Made by a program: the position numbers and the translations under genes. Positions 41,801 to 52,809 of a stretch of DNA of 64,000 nt are shown one piece after another. Within the stretch, counting starts at the first letter, position 1. Every line of letters starts with the position of its first letter. This stretch comes from Brachycybe producta (taxonomy: Eukaryota > Arthropoda > Diplopoda > Playtdesmida > Andrognathidae), in assembly GCA_036925085.1 (NCBI GenBank), contig JAUPFP010000031.1:62001-126000 (forward strand). The letters run 5' to 3'. A model generated the notes under the pieces. It was not told the origin of the DNA. It saw only the letters and a list, made by a program, of their open reading frames with translations, and ran no database searches.

Positions 41801-43754
41801 AAACTCTCGTTCTGAACTCGGAAAAATCATCTCCTTCTTCTGGATTTCCTTCCTACGTAAACGAAATCGAAAAAATCTAAATGATCTCCTAACCCAGAAA
41901 GATTTCGAACGCTAAAACTGACGTGATCCGGTTCCAATTGACAATGTTTACATAAAGCAGTTATCAAACGTTCAGTGTAAGGTCGAAAGATATCATTGAA
42001 TCTTTCGTCGTTCTTCTTGTAAAGTTCTTCGGACAATCGATACCAGAAATTAAAACTTATTTCGGCAACTTCGTAATCGTGATGTCCAACGCAAGTGAGG
42101 ATCAGATCTAAAACGATCAAATCTCCGAAACCCTTTTTTTTAAACGAAAAGAAAGAGAACGAAATGACCGTCTTTCGTTATATATTCATAAAAAGGCGAG
42201 AAACCGAACTTGTCCTGGATTTGTGACGATCACTTCTAACATGGATTCCGCAAGTTCCGTAAATATCCTACAGTAATTGATAGATTTGTCTATATCCTCT
42301 TCGGCCACCGACATGTGATAAGCCTGAGAAAGTGTTAAGACACCCTGGTAAAGAGATTGAGTGAGAGCCGCATGTTTCTGAATGTTCTGAAAAAGAGAAA
42401 CAAAACGAAATGAGCAAAACCGAACTTCGGTCAAGAGATTTGTATTATCTAACTTCGACCAATAGGAGAGCGGCACAGATGCAATCGGTCGCAGCATCAT
42501 GAACCATCGAAGGAGTCTGAGGATTCACGAGTGCCTGAAACACGTTGATCAGTAGTTTGGAATGAGCTACTTCCGACGTTGGAATCGCTCCGATGTTGAA
42601 CCAGCTTCCGAGGCAACGCATTATGCGGACTAGAACACGAGGATCGGAAGCGAAACCGTCCATGCTAGCATTCTGAAACAAAAAAAAATAAAAACGTAGA
42701 ATGCAATCATCATAATCACGAAACAACTCGAGAGCAAGACGAAGAACGTACGAGTAATTGCAGTACGAACGGAGCTGCGTTATCGAACGCATCGTGAATC
42801 TCGGAGCGACGGTTCGCTCCGAGACGAAGAGAACGACTGGTTACTTCTTCTGGCATCACGGTGAGAATCTCGAGCAGAGGAGGAACACGGTGAACGTCTT
42901 CGCCGAACCTAAACGTGAAACAAGAAGAAGAAACAAAATGTTTTATTTTACTAGAAGGCAGAAATCTGCTAATTTATTTTCATTTTTCTCAAATTTCTTT
43001 CAGTAAGATATCGTGAAATTATCTGAAGATTCTTTCTACACATATCGACATTTAAATAGATCTGCAGAGTTCTGCATTTCAGAAAAAAAGAGATCCGTTC
43101 ATCGGAATATTGTTAGGATCAAAACATTGCCTCATGATCAGATCCTTGACCGCATCGTTCCAGGTAGCCATCTGAAGCGCAAGATCAGCCAGAGCCAAAC
43201 AAAGCTGCCAAAAAGAAAGAAAAAATCTTAGAAAACACAGGACGCATTTACGAGACCGAAAACCATTCCCCCATCAAATATACTTGAGTTATGATGACTT
43301 GGTTAGTCTCCTTGTTGATGTTTCCAATGTGTTGCAACAGAGAGTCTCGTAAAGAACCGTGATGCGTGATCGGGAGCTCATGGAATGAGGACTGGATCTG
43401 TACCAAAAAAAATAAAGAGCCACGTGTGAGAGAAGCAAACCAGCGGATTGAATGGGATTGCCGGCCGGGGTTTCATTTCTACTTTCGATCTCATCGTCTG
43501 TGCAGCAAAATAACAAGTTTCCACATCGATGTTACGTTGAAGCAATTCGTCAGCAACGACCCATGAGTGGACCTTTTATAGAAACAACTGTTAAAATGTG
43601 TTTAAATTACGCGGGGAAATTGCAATTTCGTACTTACCGATTTCTGTAATTCTCCCAACCAAATTGAAGCTTTTTCTTTCATACCTGAATCTGGATTATG
43701 ATATAAAGAATGAATTGCTTGACAAACGGTATCTAAAGGAGGCGCAGACTCCAT
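38845..43754 (-). CDS. TNPO3: Transportin-3 (importin of SR splicing factors)
   Basis: Importin-beta family receptor that carries phosphorylated SR proteins into the nucleus; in humans it is also a host factor for HIV-1. Twenty-two exons in transcription order: 43638-43754, 43483-43572, 43284-43397, 43131-43204, 42752-42908, 42454-42672, 42210-42386, 41923-42132, 41745-41852, 41583-41680, 41371-41510, 41086-41277, 40941-41032, 40792-40874, 40668-40728, 40451-40591, 40276-40392, 40117-40211, 39901-40057, 39663-39830, 38971-39083 and 38845-38905. Every phase fits, giving 927 aa (human about 923). Landmarks: N-terminal [68 protein letters not shown], and the C-terminal DFTRLFR. The exon 4 donor is GC (AG then GCAATG). 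Most introns are only 50-110 bases. Confidence 0.97.
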
Positions 43755-44245
43755 TCTAGTAGTTTATCCACGTTTACGGACAATCAGAATTACAGAAATC
43801 GCCGAAAAGAGATGAGAAAATCGACAAATTTAAGAAGAGTCGGTGAATTTTTTTTTCTACCGACCGGAAGTGACTTCCCCTTTAATTTGGCTTTTCTTAC
43901 TCATTCTTTGTTCGATTATTCATTCATTATAACTCCTAATATAAGGATTTCAACCATTCTAAAGAATCAGTATGATATCTAAGTGCAAAATTTTCGTTTT
44001 CGATGCAGTTTATTGTAAAAATGAATCGTTTAATTGTCTTTTAAACGTGAAATAATGTGATATCCCTTGAGATTTATATGGATCTGTACGGCATAACCCA
44101 TATTAACGCCGTTTCGGAGTAAGTAGTGTCATCTAGCGGTAAATAATGCAACTGTACATATCACTTTTTCTAATTTTCCCGCGTCTACATTGACGTCATT
44201 GGTAACTCAATCGGTTGCACATTACATGGAAGGAGCAAGTGACGT

Positions 44246-44380
44246 CATCTTTTTTCATTATTTTTCATGTTTTTTTTTATTATTTTTCTGTTATTTTTCA
44301 TTATTTTTTATTATTTTTCTGTTATTTTTTTATTATTTTTGTTATTTTTTATTATTTTTGTTATTTTTTATTATTTTTAG
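44246..44380. repeat. Low-complexity TTATTTTT-type repeat
   Basis: Imperfect tandem units of ATTATTTTT and GTTATTTTT. They create spurious Phe/Tyr-rich ORFs. Confidence 0.85.
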
Positions 44381-45091
44381 ATTACCAACCAAACAATACA
44401 ACGAAACGCAATAGAAAAGAATGCAACCCACGTGAAGGTCGGAGCTGTCAATGATAAACTGATCGTTCCGACCTTTTAAAGTATTTAGAAAAGTGTGACG
44501 TCATGAAATATGCACAAATAAAAAAGCAGTTTGTGTCACATTTCACTTGTATCCTGCCAAAATGACGTCATAGTTCATTGGTAACCGGTGAGAGGAATTT
44601 TAATAACTGATACACAAAGTGTAATTCATGTTGAACGGGGACGATATAGGCTAATAGATGGCGCCACAAATTAACGATATTTAACGGTCTTATTTTGAAG
44701 TTTTGAATATCAACCAATAGTAAAGTTGATTTTAATAATTGCTCCTTGCTGATTGGTTCGTTTTTTTTGTAATCTCACATTCTCTGATTTCTTTCTCAAC
44801 TATAAATAACCGGTGTATTTTCGTTAACGCGTTACATTTTTTGTTTATTATGCAAGGTTTTCCTGCAATGCATGTAGTTCACCGAACTTGCCACTAGGGG
44901 CGCTATTCGGTTCTAACTTCAGGGGTCCTACAAATTGAGGATCCGTGCCCAAATGTAATACACGACATTGTCGCCGAACCATTTCAGCTTCTTCTCAGAA
45001 TCAGACCACTGACTAGTGAAGAAATGGAAAAGAACGCAGTCAAAGTAAGTTCAGTTAAGATGGCATTAGAAATATTTATTTTGTTTTCATA

Positions 45092-45515
45092 CCACAAGAT
45101 GGCGCGCGTTGTGTGGCTACCATTAGATTCACTGCATAGGGACGCTATTCCCTTATACAGGGCATAGCCACCTATACTAGTTACTGGTTAGTATAGGTGG
45201 CTATGTACAACGTCATAGAGGGGTATAAGTGATGCTTGTGTTGAGGTGCGTGTATATATCTTAATGAATGAATTGCCCACAACAATTAACAGGTATCATT
45301 TCAAAATACATCCAATTCGATTAAAATTGTAGGTTTCATTCATCTTTAACTCGTTAAAAACATAAAAAGCTATGTAGGAGTCTAGATACACCTACATTTT
45401 GTTGTTTTGTGCAGACGCTAATGAGACATACGAGTGTTACTATAATATTATGGTGTTACTGAATATAAGATGGCGCGCGTTGTGTGGCTACCATTAGATT
45501 CCCTGCATAGGGACC
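45092..45515. repeat. Direct duplication (45.10 and 45.47 kb) plus a 44-bp hairpin
   Basis: AAGATGGCGCGCGTTGTGTG and the following GCTACCATTAGATTC occur at about 45097 and again at about 45468, each followed by CTGCATAGGGAC. Between them is a hairpin at 45162-45205 with arms CATAGCCACCTATACTA. Confidence 0.7.
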
Positions 45516-45718
45516 AGTGTTGCCACTAACTTTATAGATAAATTCTTTGCAGCTCTCCTAATTTTACCCTCCAATACCCTCTCATTGTTCACAATATGAG
45601 AAGGAAGCCAATAGATGGCGCTAATTCTAAACCTCACTACTTAATCAACAAGCTTATGACGTCATGTTCATATAAACTAATAGATGCAAAGCGACGGCAT
45701 TGCCTAAGTGATGAGTTT

Positions 45719-45781
45719 AACAAGGGATTCAAGGAACCCTATAGACCTCCATTTCTTTAATATATGCTTTCATATATCAAA
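45719..45781. repeat. 62-bp direct repeat, partner at 50559-50621
   Basis: Both copies share AAGGAACCCTATAGACCTCC (with one G/A change just before) and TATATGCTTTCATATATCAA, in the same orientation 4.8 kb apart. The second copy ends 17 bases before the minisatellite. Confidence 0.75.
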
Positions 45782-46109
45782 ATGATTCAATTAAGTGAAT
45801 GGAAATTTTTGCAAATGAACATATTGCTAAATGGTATTTTTTTTTTTTTCAATTGACCCTCAAAATACCCTCTTTGTACCCTCTCACCTGCTAAAATACC
45901 CTTTAAGAGGGTAATTTCCCTCCCAAGTGGCAACACTGACCTTTAGCTACTAGCATTTGCTTATTAGAATTTTGATAGGGCATGCGCATTGCCATCTTAT
46001 CGGTTTATATAGGAAAGTGATTGCAGATGTGCGTTAGCAGCGCCATCTATTGATCACAAATGGAAACTGCCGATGAGAATAAGGGGCAAAAACAAAAGAA
46101 ATTTGAAAG

Positions 46110-46760
46110 TGTATTTCGAATACTAGAATGATTAGCTTAATCATATTTAAGAATGTTTTCATATTTAATTTTTCCAGAAGTAAACTTTTTTTTATTATAA
46201 TAAGTTGGAGTCGTTTTTGAAACTCTCGTAAAAAAGCTTATTATGAAAGAATTCAACATGAAAATATTCTTTAATTGATTGTGCTACCCTTCTAGTTTTT
46301 AAAACAATTACATTTCTCTCCATTTTGCTTCTAAAAAAGCAGAATCAAGAGTTCGAGTGGGTTTTTTTACACTTTAACGCTATAAAGCATCCTTAAGAGG
46401 GTTTATGAACAGCTGATTTTCGAACACTTAATTATTTTGTCTATCAGCAGCAAAACTAGATAGTGGTTTTAGAAACTAGAATGGTAGCCGAATCACTTAA
46501 TAGGATTTTTGATGTTGATGTCGCTCAAAATAAACTTTTTGTAGACAAAAATTTAAAACATATTGACTGCTGAGGGTGTCATAATCTGCTTGAAGTTGTG
46601 TTCATTTCAATTTTTAAACTTACATAAAAAGTGATTGAGCTACCCTTCTAGCTTCTAAAAAAAACCTTTCGAGTTTCTTTTTATTTTGCACTCTGAAAGA
46701 CAGAATAATAAACAAACTTTTGAGAGGCGTTTGCAGACTTGAAAAAACCACCTTAAAGGT
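46110..46760. repeat. Run of family B palindromes
   Basis: At least two complete CTAGTTTCTAAAAC/GTTTTAGAAACTAG hairpins lie back to back, with GAAAGA(A/T)ATCAACATGAAAA-type outer arms and GACAGAATAA inner segments. Confidence 0.6.
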
Positions 46761-47237
46761 AATGTTCGATTCGGTAGTACGGTTTCTTGCATGGGACTTG
46801 AGTGCGCGCGCCCGTTGATTTTAATAGGATCAGTTCACGCCTCCTGCATTTTCACATAGATTAAACGGGGGGGGGGGAAACTTTAAAATACCATATTGGT
46901 ACGCTTGTAGAAGACCTCAATCTAAATTCTAACTTTTGCAAAAACGCATAAAAACGCGCTTAAAAACATAGCGTGTTTTTATGCGTTTTAGCATATTTGT
47001 ACTCGGCTCATTCGCCCCCCGTTTATTTAGGATTTTGTACTTCTAATGAAAACGGGTTTTTTTAATTAACCCTCTTGAATTTCTAATTTTTAATTAAGCT
47101 CCCTCTCAGTTTTATTTGTAGACAAATATTGAGGAAAAAAAATATTGAAAATTGTGTCCATGTAACGATATTAGAGCAATATTGTCAAACAACCCGTGCA
47201 AACGACACTGGTCTTTGCCCCGTTACGTGGTGGTGGT

Positions 47238-47581
47238 TAGACCTGTGCGCCGTAGCATATTGATCAGCGGGCGAGGATAAATACATGCAGTAGCAGCGGC
47301 GGCGGCGACTACTGGCGTATTGCCGTATACCGAACATATGGAACAAATATATCGATGTATCGATATAGTGAATGTGATAAATATCGATATAAATTGAAAT
47401 CGATAAATATCGAATATGTTATCATTTCATTCCTATGGCAGTTTTTGAAACAAAACCAACCAAAACAAATTTGATTTCGGTGGCCGCCAGTCATACACCG
47501 GCGGCGGGTGTTTTTTTTAAAAAAAAGTACAAGCGGCGGCGTTTTTAGCTTCAAAAACACCGGCGGCGGCGCACAAGTCTA
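47238..47581. mobile_element. Non-autonomous hAT-type element with 8-bp target duplication
   Basis: The 344-bp element begins TAGACCTGTGCGCCG and ends CGGCGCACAAGTCTA. Both ends are flanked by the same 8 bases, GTGGTGGT (47230-47237 and 47582-47589). TAG/CTA termini and an 8-bp duplication are typical of hAT transposons. The interior has ATCGATA-rich and CGGCGG-rich stretches and no transposase. Confidence 0.8.
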
Positions 47582-47589
47582 GTGGTGGT

Positions 47590-48894
47590 GGTTGACTCTG
47601 TCATTCTTGTTTTTTTTTCTCTCCTCTCCTTAGGTAATTTATATAATTATAATTAATGTGATTGAAACTTTTGAAAATTTTTTGCAAATTTTGTATTGTA
47701 TAATATAATTCTCATTATAATTATGGGTTGATAAAATAATAGTATTTTTTTTTTTACTAGAAATCTTTTTATATAAAAGTAGACATAAATATGTGTCCTA
47801 TTACGGAATTTAAAACCATATTATTGGAACTGTGTTAAGTTACACCATTTATGATCGGAAGGATCATCAGGACTGACGGATCTGGACGGCGGACAGAGAT
47901 GAATTTCATGAATTTATCAATATAATTTATCAATTCCTTATTCTGTCTATCAGGAGGTGCAAAATGAAGAGAAATTTTGAAATGTGTTTTAGAAACTAGA
48001 AAAGTATAACTTAATCACTAAAGGATATTTTCAGTTTTATATCTTTCAGTATAAACTTTTTATGTCAAATTTGAAAATGACCTAAATTTAAAGCGTCGAT
48101 CATTTGGCAATATTTAAATGCAATATTCACTGCGCTGTGTCCGTGAATTAATTGCAATTGCCAATGTGATTATACTCTTGCAAGAATTAAAGGGGTTTCT
48201 TGCATAACACCGTCTTACAGAGACCGCTGGTCTTAGATTTTTTTATTTGCAAGAAACTGCAAGATTTAAAACAATAGATTATTTGACTTATTTTTTGCAC
48301 GAAATCTTGCAAGAAAAATAGTTACTTTATGTCACTAAATTTGTCTAAGTTTATTTTGAAAGATATATATCAACACGAAAATACCCTTAAGTGATTTGAG
48401 CTGCCCTTCTAGTCTTTAAATCACTTTCTAGTTTTGGTTTAATTTTGCTTTTCGGAAATTCAGATTAATCAAGAGTTAATCGCAAATCAGCTGTACATAA
48501 AAACCATCTTAATAGATTTGAAATGTTTGTCGAGATGAAGTCAGTTGTGATCCGGTCGTGAATTTTATGATTTTTGTTTTTAAAATTATCTCCAACACGT
48601 AAAATGGCTCTCTCCAGCTGATTGTTTTTGGGGCTGAATTTAATTAGGACTCAATTCAAGTGCATACACAAATTACACTGTTCTGCATCAAAATCCTCCT
48701 GCCAAATAAAATAGGTGTACCTAATGCATTTTTTTGTCCTGAATCCAATGCTGAAATCAGAATGTCTCTATCACATCTAGTTTTCGAGATATCTACCACT
48801 TTGTGAAATACACTGTGAATGGAAAAAAATGAACCTCTATATGAACACTAATATTAAAAAAGGGTCGTTTTTTTCCCATTCACAGTGTATGTAT
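47590..48894. other. Gap with family B repeats, no gene
   Basis: Family B palindrome copies lie at about 47945-48070 and 48340-48500. A short inverted pair, ACACTGTGAATGG and its mirror, brackets 48811-48893 at the start of the pseudogene that follows. The rest is AT-rich. Confidence 0.5.
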
Positions 48895-49605
48895 CACATT
48901 GGCACCCAAGGAGGATATACAAAGTATTGTTGTTTTCTTTGTGAATGGGATAGCCGAGCTAGAGTAAGTCACTACTGCAGGAAAGATTGGGATCAGAGAA
49001 CAGAGCATATCCCAGGAAAAATGAATATCGCAAATCCCCCTTTAGTGGATACCAAACAAATTTTTTTACCACCACTCCACATTAAGCTGGGATTAATAAA
49101 AAACTTCATTAAGGTCATGAGCAGAGATGGGGAAGGGTTTAAATACCTCAGGCAAAAATTTCCACGGATCAGTGAAGCAAAAATAAAAGAAGGCATCTCC
49201 GTAGGACCTCAAATCAGAGAGCTCTTTCAGGACCCAAATTTTAAATCCAAACTGAGTGGAGCTGAAAAAAGAGCTTGGGAGGAGTTTGCGAACGTATGCC
49301 ACAACTTTCTCGGCAACAAAAAGCAGAAAACTACGAACAGGTTGTAGAGGAGCTTGTGTCATCATACAGAGCACTCAGGTGCAATATGTCTTTAAAAATC
49401 CATTTTCTACATTCTCTTTTGGATTTTTTTCCGGACAACATGGAGGATATCTGTTGAACATGGAGAAAGGTTTCTCCAGGACATTGCCCAAGTGGAAAAA
49501 CGTTACAGCAGCAGGTGGACAGCAAACATGTTGGCAGACTACTGTTGGTTTATTCATCGGGAAACGCCATCAGAGGACTACAAAAGGAAAAGAACTACAA
49601 ACTAA
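48895..49605 (+). pseudogene. Broken transposon-type ORF of an uncharacterised animal family
   Basis: The first block contains TQGGYTKYCCFLCEWDSRA and the second CNMSLKIHFLHSLLDFFPDN. I recall such blocks from many predicted invertebrate proteins of unknown function that behave like repeat-encoded genes. The reading frame shifts near 49330 and again near 49455, after which EHGERFLQDIAQVEKRY and MLADYCWF continue to a stop at 49603-49605. Two frameshifts make this a decayed copy. No start codon or upstream domain is evident, so it is also 5'-truncated. The family name and biochemical role are not known to me. Confidence 0.6.
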
Positions 49606-50558
49606 CCTTGTAGTTGTAAACAGAACAAATGTTTGTGTATCTTATATAGGTCTTTGAAGTGTGAATTAATTGAAATGTAAAAATAAATATCGAGTTTTCT
49701 CTGAAACAATGTTATCCACTTTAAAGTCCAATTTCTTAAAAACGAGATGTGATAGAGCAATTCTGATTGCTGGGGCGAATTCAGGACACAAAAATACATT
49801 ACAATCACCAAAAATTATTTACGAGAGCGAAAATTTTTTTTTTTGCAGAAGTGTTATTACTATTATGTAATGTAGTAATTACAAAATGTAATCAACGAAT
49901 CATAAATAGTGAAATATAAATTGGTGAATGAAATGTCAAGCTTAGCTTATAATACAAAATGAAGTTTATGACTGCACTGTCCCATTTAGGAATGTTTCCG
50001 GTATACTTACTACTATTACCGGGGAGGAAAAGGGGGGTGGTCTTGATGTTGAAATTTAAAAAAACACAATATGCATAATTTACGAAGAATTATTACTAAT
50101 TATTTCATTTTTCATATCGAAAAATGTCTATACGTAAAGAGCATAATACAAGTAACTTTCTATTCTGAAAACACAAAGTGAAATTATTGGTTTTTAAGTT
50201 TTTATTAGAATTTGAACAATATCACAAATATTTCATTTTCTAAGTTTTTTCTTCTTCTTCTAACAAAGAAACTCAATTAACTTTTCTGCAAACATTGAAA
50301 ACTTAAGTAGTGAATGGGATGAATAGACCTACAGTGAGAGGTCCTAAGTTTCTTTTTTTTGTGTGTGTATTTTTGGGTCTCCACAGTTCAATATATTTCT
50401 AATTTTGAATTTTTTGCTTTGATATTTTGCATAAAAATCCGAGCAAATATGCTGAAGGCACAAATTTTGTTTATCTTATTTTCTTTAACTTATCTTTTTT
50501 TTTTTTTTTGAAAAAGTGAATTTTTGTAAAGTCTCAATTTGTTACATTATAACAATAA
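49606..50558. other. AT-rich gap, no gene
   Basis: No coding signal. A single family E arm (GCATAAAAATCCGAGC) lies at about 50430-50446, and there are T-rich runs. Confidence 0.5.
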
Positions 50559-50621
50559 ACAAGGGATTCGAGGAACCCTATAGACCTCCATTGCTTTAAT
50601 ATATGCTTTCATATATCAAAT
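50559..50621. repeat. 62-bp direct repeat, partner at 45719-45781
   Basis: Same orientation as the upstream copy, with about two differences. See the entry at 45719. Confidence 0.75.
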
Positions 50622-50637
50622 AACCAACTTTTTTTCA

Positions 50638-51730
50638 TTGTTACATGTGTGCGCACGTGTATGCACATTTACACACTTGTGTGCACGTGTATGCACATTT
50701 ACACACTTGTGTGCGCACGTGTATGCACATTTACACACTTGTGTGCGCACGTGTATGCACATTTACACACTTGTGTGCGCACGTGTATGCACATTTACAC
50801 ACTTGTGTGCGCACGTGTATGCACATTTACACACTTGTGTGCACGTGTGCGCACGTGTATGCACATTTACACACTTGTGTGCACGTGTGCGCACGTGTAT
50901 GCACATTTACACACTTGTGTGCACGTGTGCGCACGTGTATGCACATTTACACACTTGTGTGCGCACGTGTATGCACATTTACACACTTGTGTGCACATGT
51001 GTGCACGTGTATGCACATTTACACACTTGTGTGCACGTGTGTGCACGTGTATGCACATTTACACACTTGTGTGCACGTGTGCGCACGTGTATGCACATTT
51101 ACACACTTGTGTGCACGTGTGCGCACGTGTATGCACATTTACACACTTGTGTGCACGTGTGCGCACGTGTATGCACATTTACACACTTGTGTGCACGTGT
51201 GCGCACGTGTATGCACATTTACACACTTGTGTGCACGTGTGCGCACGTGTATGCACATTTACACACTTGTGTGCACGTGTGCGCACGTGTATGCACATTT
51301 ACACACTTGTGTGCACGTGTGCGCACGTGTACGCACATTTACACACTTGTGTGCACGTGTGCGCACGTGTACGCACATTTACACACTTGTGTGCACGTGT
51401 GCGCACGTGTACGCACATTTACACACTTGTGCGCACGTGTGCGCACGTGTACGCACATTTACACACGTGTGCGCACGTGTGCGCACGTGTACGCACATTT
51501 ACACACTTGTGTGCACGTGTGCACACGTGTACGCACGTGTGTGCGCACGTGTGCGCACGTGTGTGCACACTTGTGCACACGTGTGCGCACGCGTGTGCGC
51601 ACGCGTGTGCGCACGTGTGTGCACGTGTGTGCGCACGTGTGCGCACGTGTGTGCGCACGTGTGTGCACGTGTGTGCACACGTGTGCGCACGTGTGCGCAC
51701 GTGTGTGCACGTGTGCGCACGTGTATATAG
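50638..51730. repeat. Minisatellite of 32/40-bp units grading into alternating purine-pyrimidine DNA
   Basis: The basic unit is 32 bp: GTGTGCGCACGTGTATGCAC followed by ATTTACACACTT. After the first few copies an 8-bp GTGTGCAC insertion produces 40-bp units. Later copies change TATGCAC to TACGCAC. From about 51520 the spacer is lost and only GTGTGCGCAC-like sequence remains to 51724. All three forward frames stay open across the array, so the 360-codon ORFs are artefacts of the repeat. The tract is rich in CACGTG and in Z-DNA-prone alternating GT/GC. Confidence 0.95.
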
Positions 51731-51948
51731 ATAAACACACATGGGTTTAAAATGAAAATACGTCACGTGTATTCTAATATACAAAAATAATAGAACATAA
51801 AAAGGAACACCCCTCCTAAATAATAGAAAAGTCCCCCCTTTCGAATGCTACAACTGGAAAGAGGAAGAATCTCGATTTTTTGAAAAAAAAATTACGTTTT
51901 TAAAAAATCGAAATTTTATATATTATAATTTTATATTTTATATATTAT

Positions 51949-52719
51949 AAAGGATCATTCAGTATTGTCCTTCTGGCAGCATGTGATGCAAACTGTTGCT
52001 TTACACATTGGGTGGACATTGGGTTTAATGGTCGGCAAAGTGATGGTGGCATATTTAGTACTTCCAGCTTAGGCATGTCTCTGAGCAATGGAACATTACC
52101 AATACCTACACCTAGGCAAAATCCTGGAAAACCCGTTCTGAAATTCGTATTTGTCGGTGATGAAGCATTCCCATTAAAGGAATACTTTCTTCGTCCGTAT
52201 TCAGGGAGAAGTCTAAAAGGTTGCGATGCTGCTACATATAAGAAATGGCAGATTTTCAATTACCGTTTATCGAGAGCTCGAAGAACTATAGAGAATACTT
52301 TTGGAATTCTGGCTAGCCGTTGGCGAGTGTTTTGAAGACCAATTCTTTGCAAACCAGAAACTGCCATAGCAATTGTCAAAGCAACATGTTGTTTGCATAA
52401 TTTTTTGAAAAAACTAGAAACATCACATACAGCTAGTTTAAGAACATACCATACTGTCAACCTTACAGATAGAGAAATGCAGGGAAATGTCCAACCTGGA
52501 GAATGGAGAAATGTGGTTTCCCATGACAATGGTCTGCAGCAACTTTCCTCAGTTAGTAGTAACAACCATGCTGTTTTAGCTGCAATGATTCGTGAGGAAT
52601 TTGCTAATTATTTTGTAAGTGCTGCAGGGCAGGTTTCTTGGCAAGATGCTCACGTAAACCGTGGCTCACGTTTAGAAACTGCTCACGTAAACCGTGGCTC
52701 ACGTTTAGAAGCTGCGTAG
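51949..52719 (+). pseudogene. PIF/Harbinger transposase, broken
   Basis: DDE transposase of the PIF/Harbinger superfamily (DDE_Tnp_4 type). The frame opens at IVLLACDANC-like sequence and continues through VDIGFNGRQSDGGIF, FVGDEAFPLKEYFLRPYSG and ARRTIENTFGILASRWRVF. A TGA then interrupts at 52333-52335. The same frame resumes with TCCLHNFLKK and runs to a stop at 52717-52719. The N-terminal part, with the first catalytic Asp region, is missing or lies beyond an AT-rich stretch. A 30-base tandem duplication (about 52647-52706) extends the C-terminus. With the adjacent MADF gene this is the two-gene set usual for Harbinger elements. Terminal inverted repeats were not identified. Confidence 0.85.
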
Positions 52720-52809
52720 TATATTATGTAATATGTATTCCTATGACTGAATGTATTAAAGAAATGTTCATATTAGTAAATTAACATCTTATATTGAACG
52801 TATTTTTAT

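Larger units (their letters stand above)
44651..46053. promoter_or_regulatory. Cluster of CTCF-like motifs (core AGATGGCGC)
   Basis: Sites on either strand: CTAATAGATGGCGCC at 44651, CCACTAGGGGCGC at 44891, CCACAAGATGGCGC at 45092, ATAAGATGGCGC about 45464-45475, CCAATAGATGGCGC at 45608, and the complement of CAATAGATGGCGCT at 46039-46053. The known metazoan CTCF core is close to CCASYAGRKGGCRS, and several sites match 12-13 of its 14 positions. Binding is inferred. The recurrence could instead reflect a repeat family. Confidence 0.4.
43755..47229. other. Repeat and motif-rich region upstream of TNPO3
   Basis: No gene seen. It holds the TNPO3 promoter, four TGACGTCA palindromes within 380 bases (44191, 44240, 44496, 44563), a T-rich low-complexity block (44246-44380), a cluster of CTCF-like motifs, duplicated segments at 45.1 and 45.5 kb, and a run of family B palindromes from 46110 to 46760. 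Confidence 0.55.

Noticed and set aside
44190-44454. Phe/Tyr-rich ORFs
   Set aside because: Artefacts of the TTATTTTT low-complexity tract.
50638-51750. Three overlapping 360-codon His/Cys/Thr/Val-rich ORFs
   Set aside because: All three forward frames are open because the minisatellite unit lacks stop codons. The peptides mirror the DNA repeat and there is no start context or splice support.
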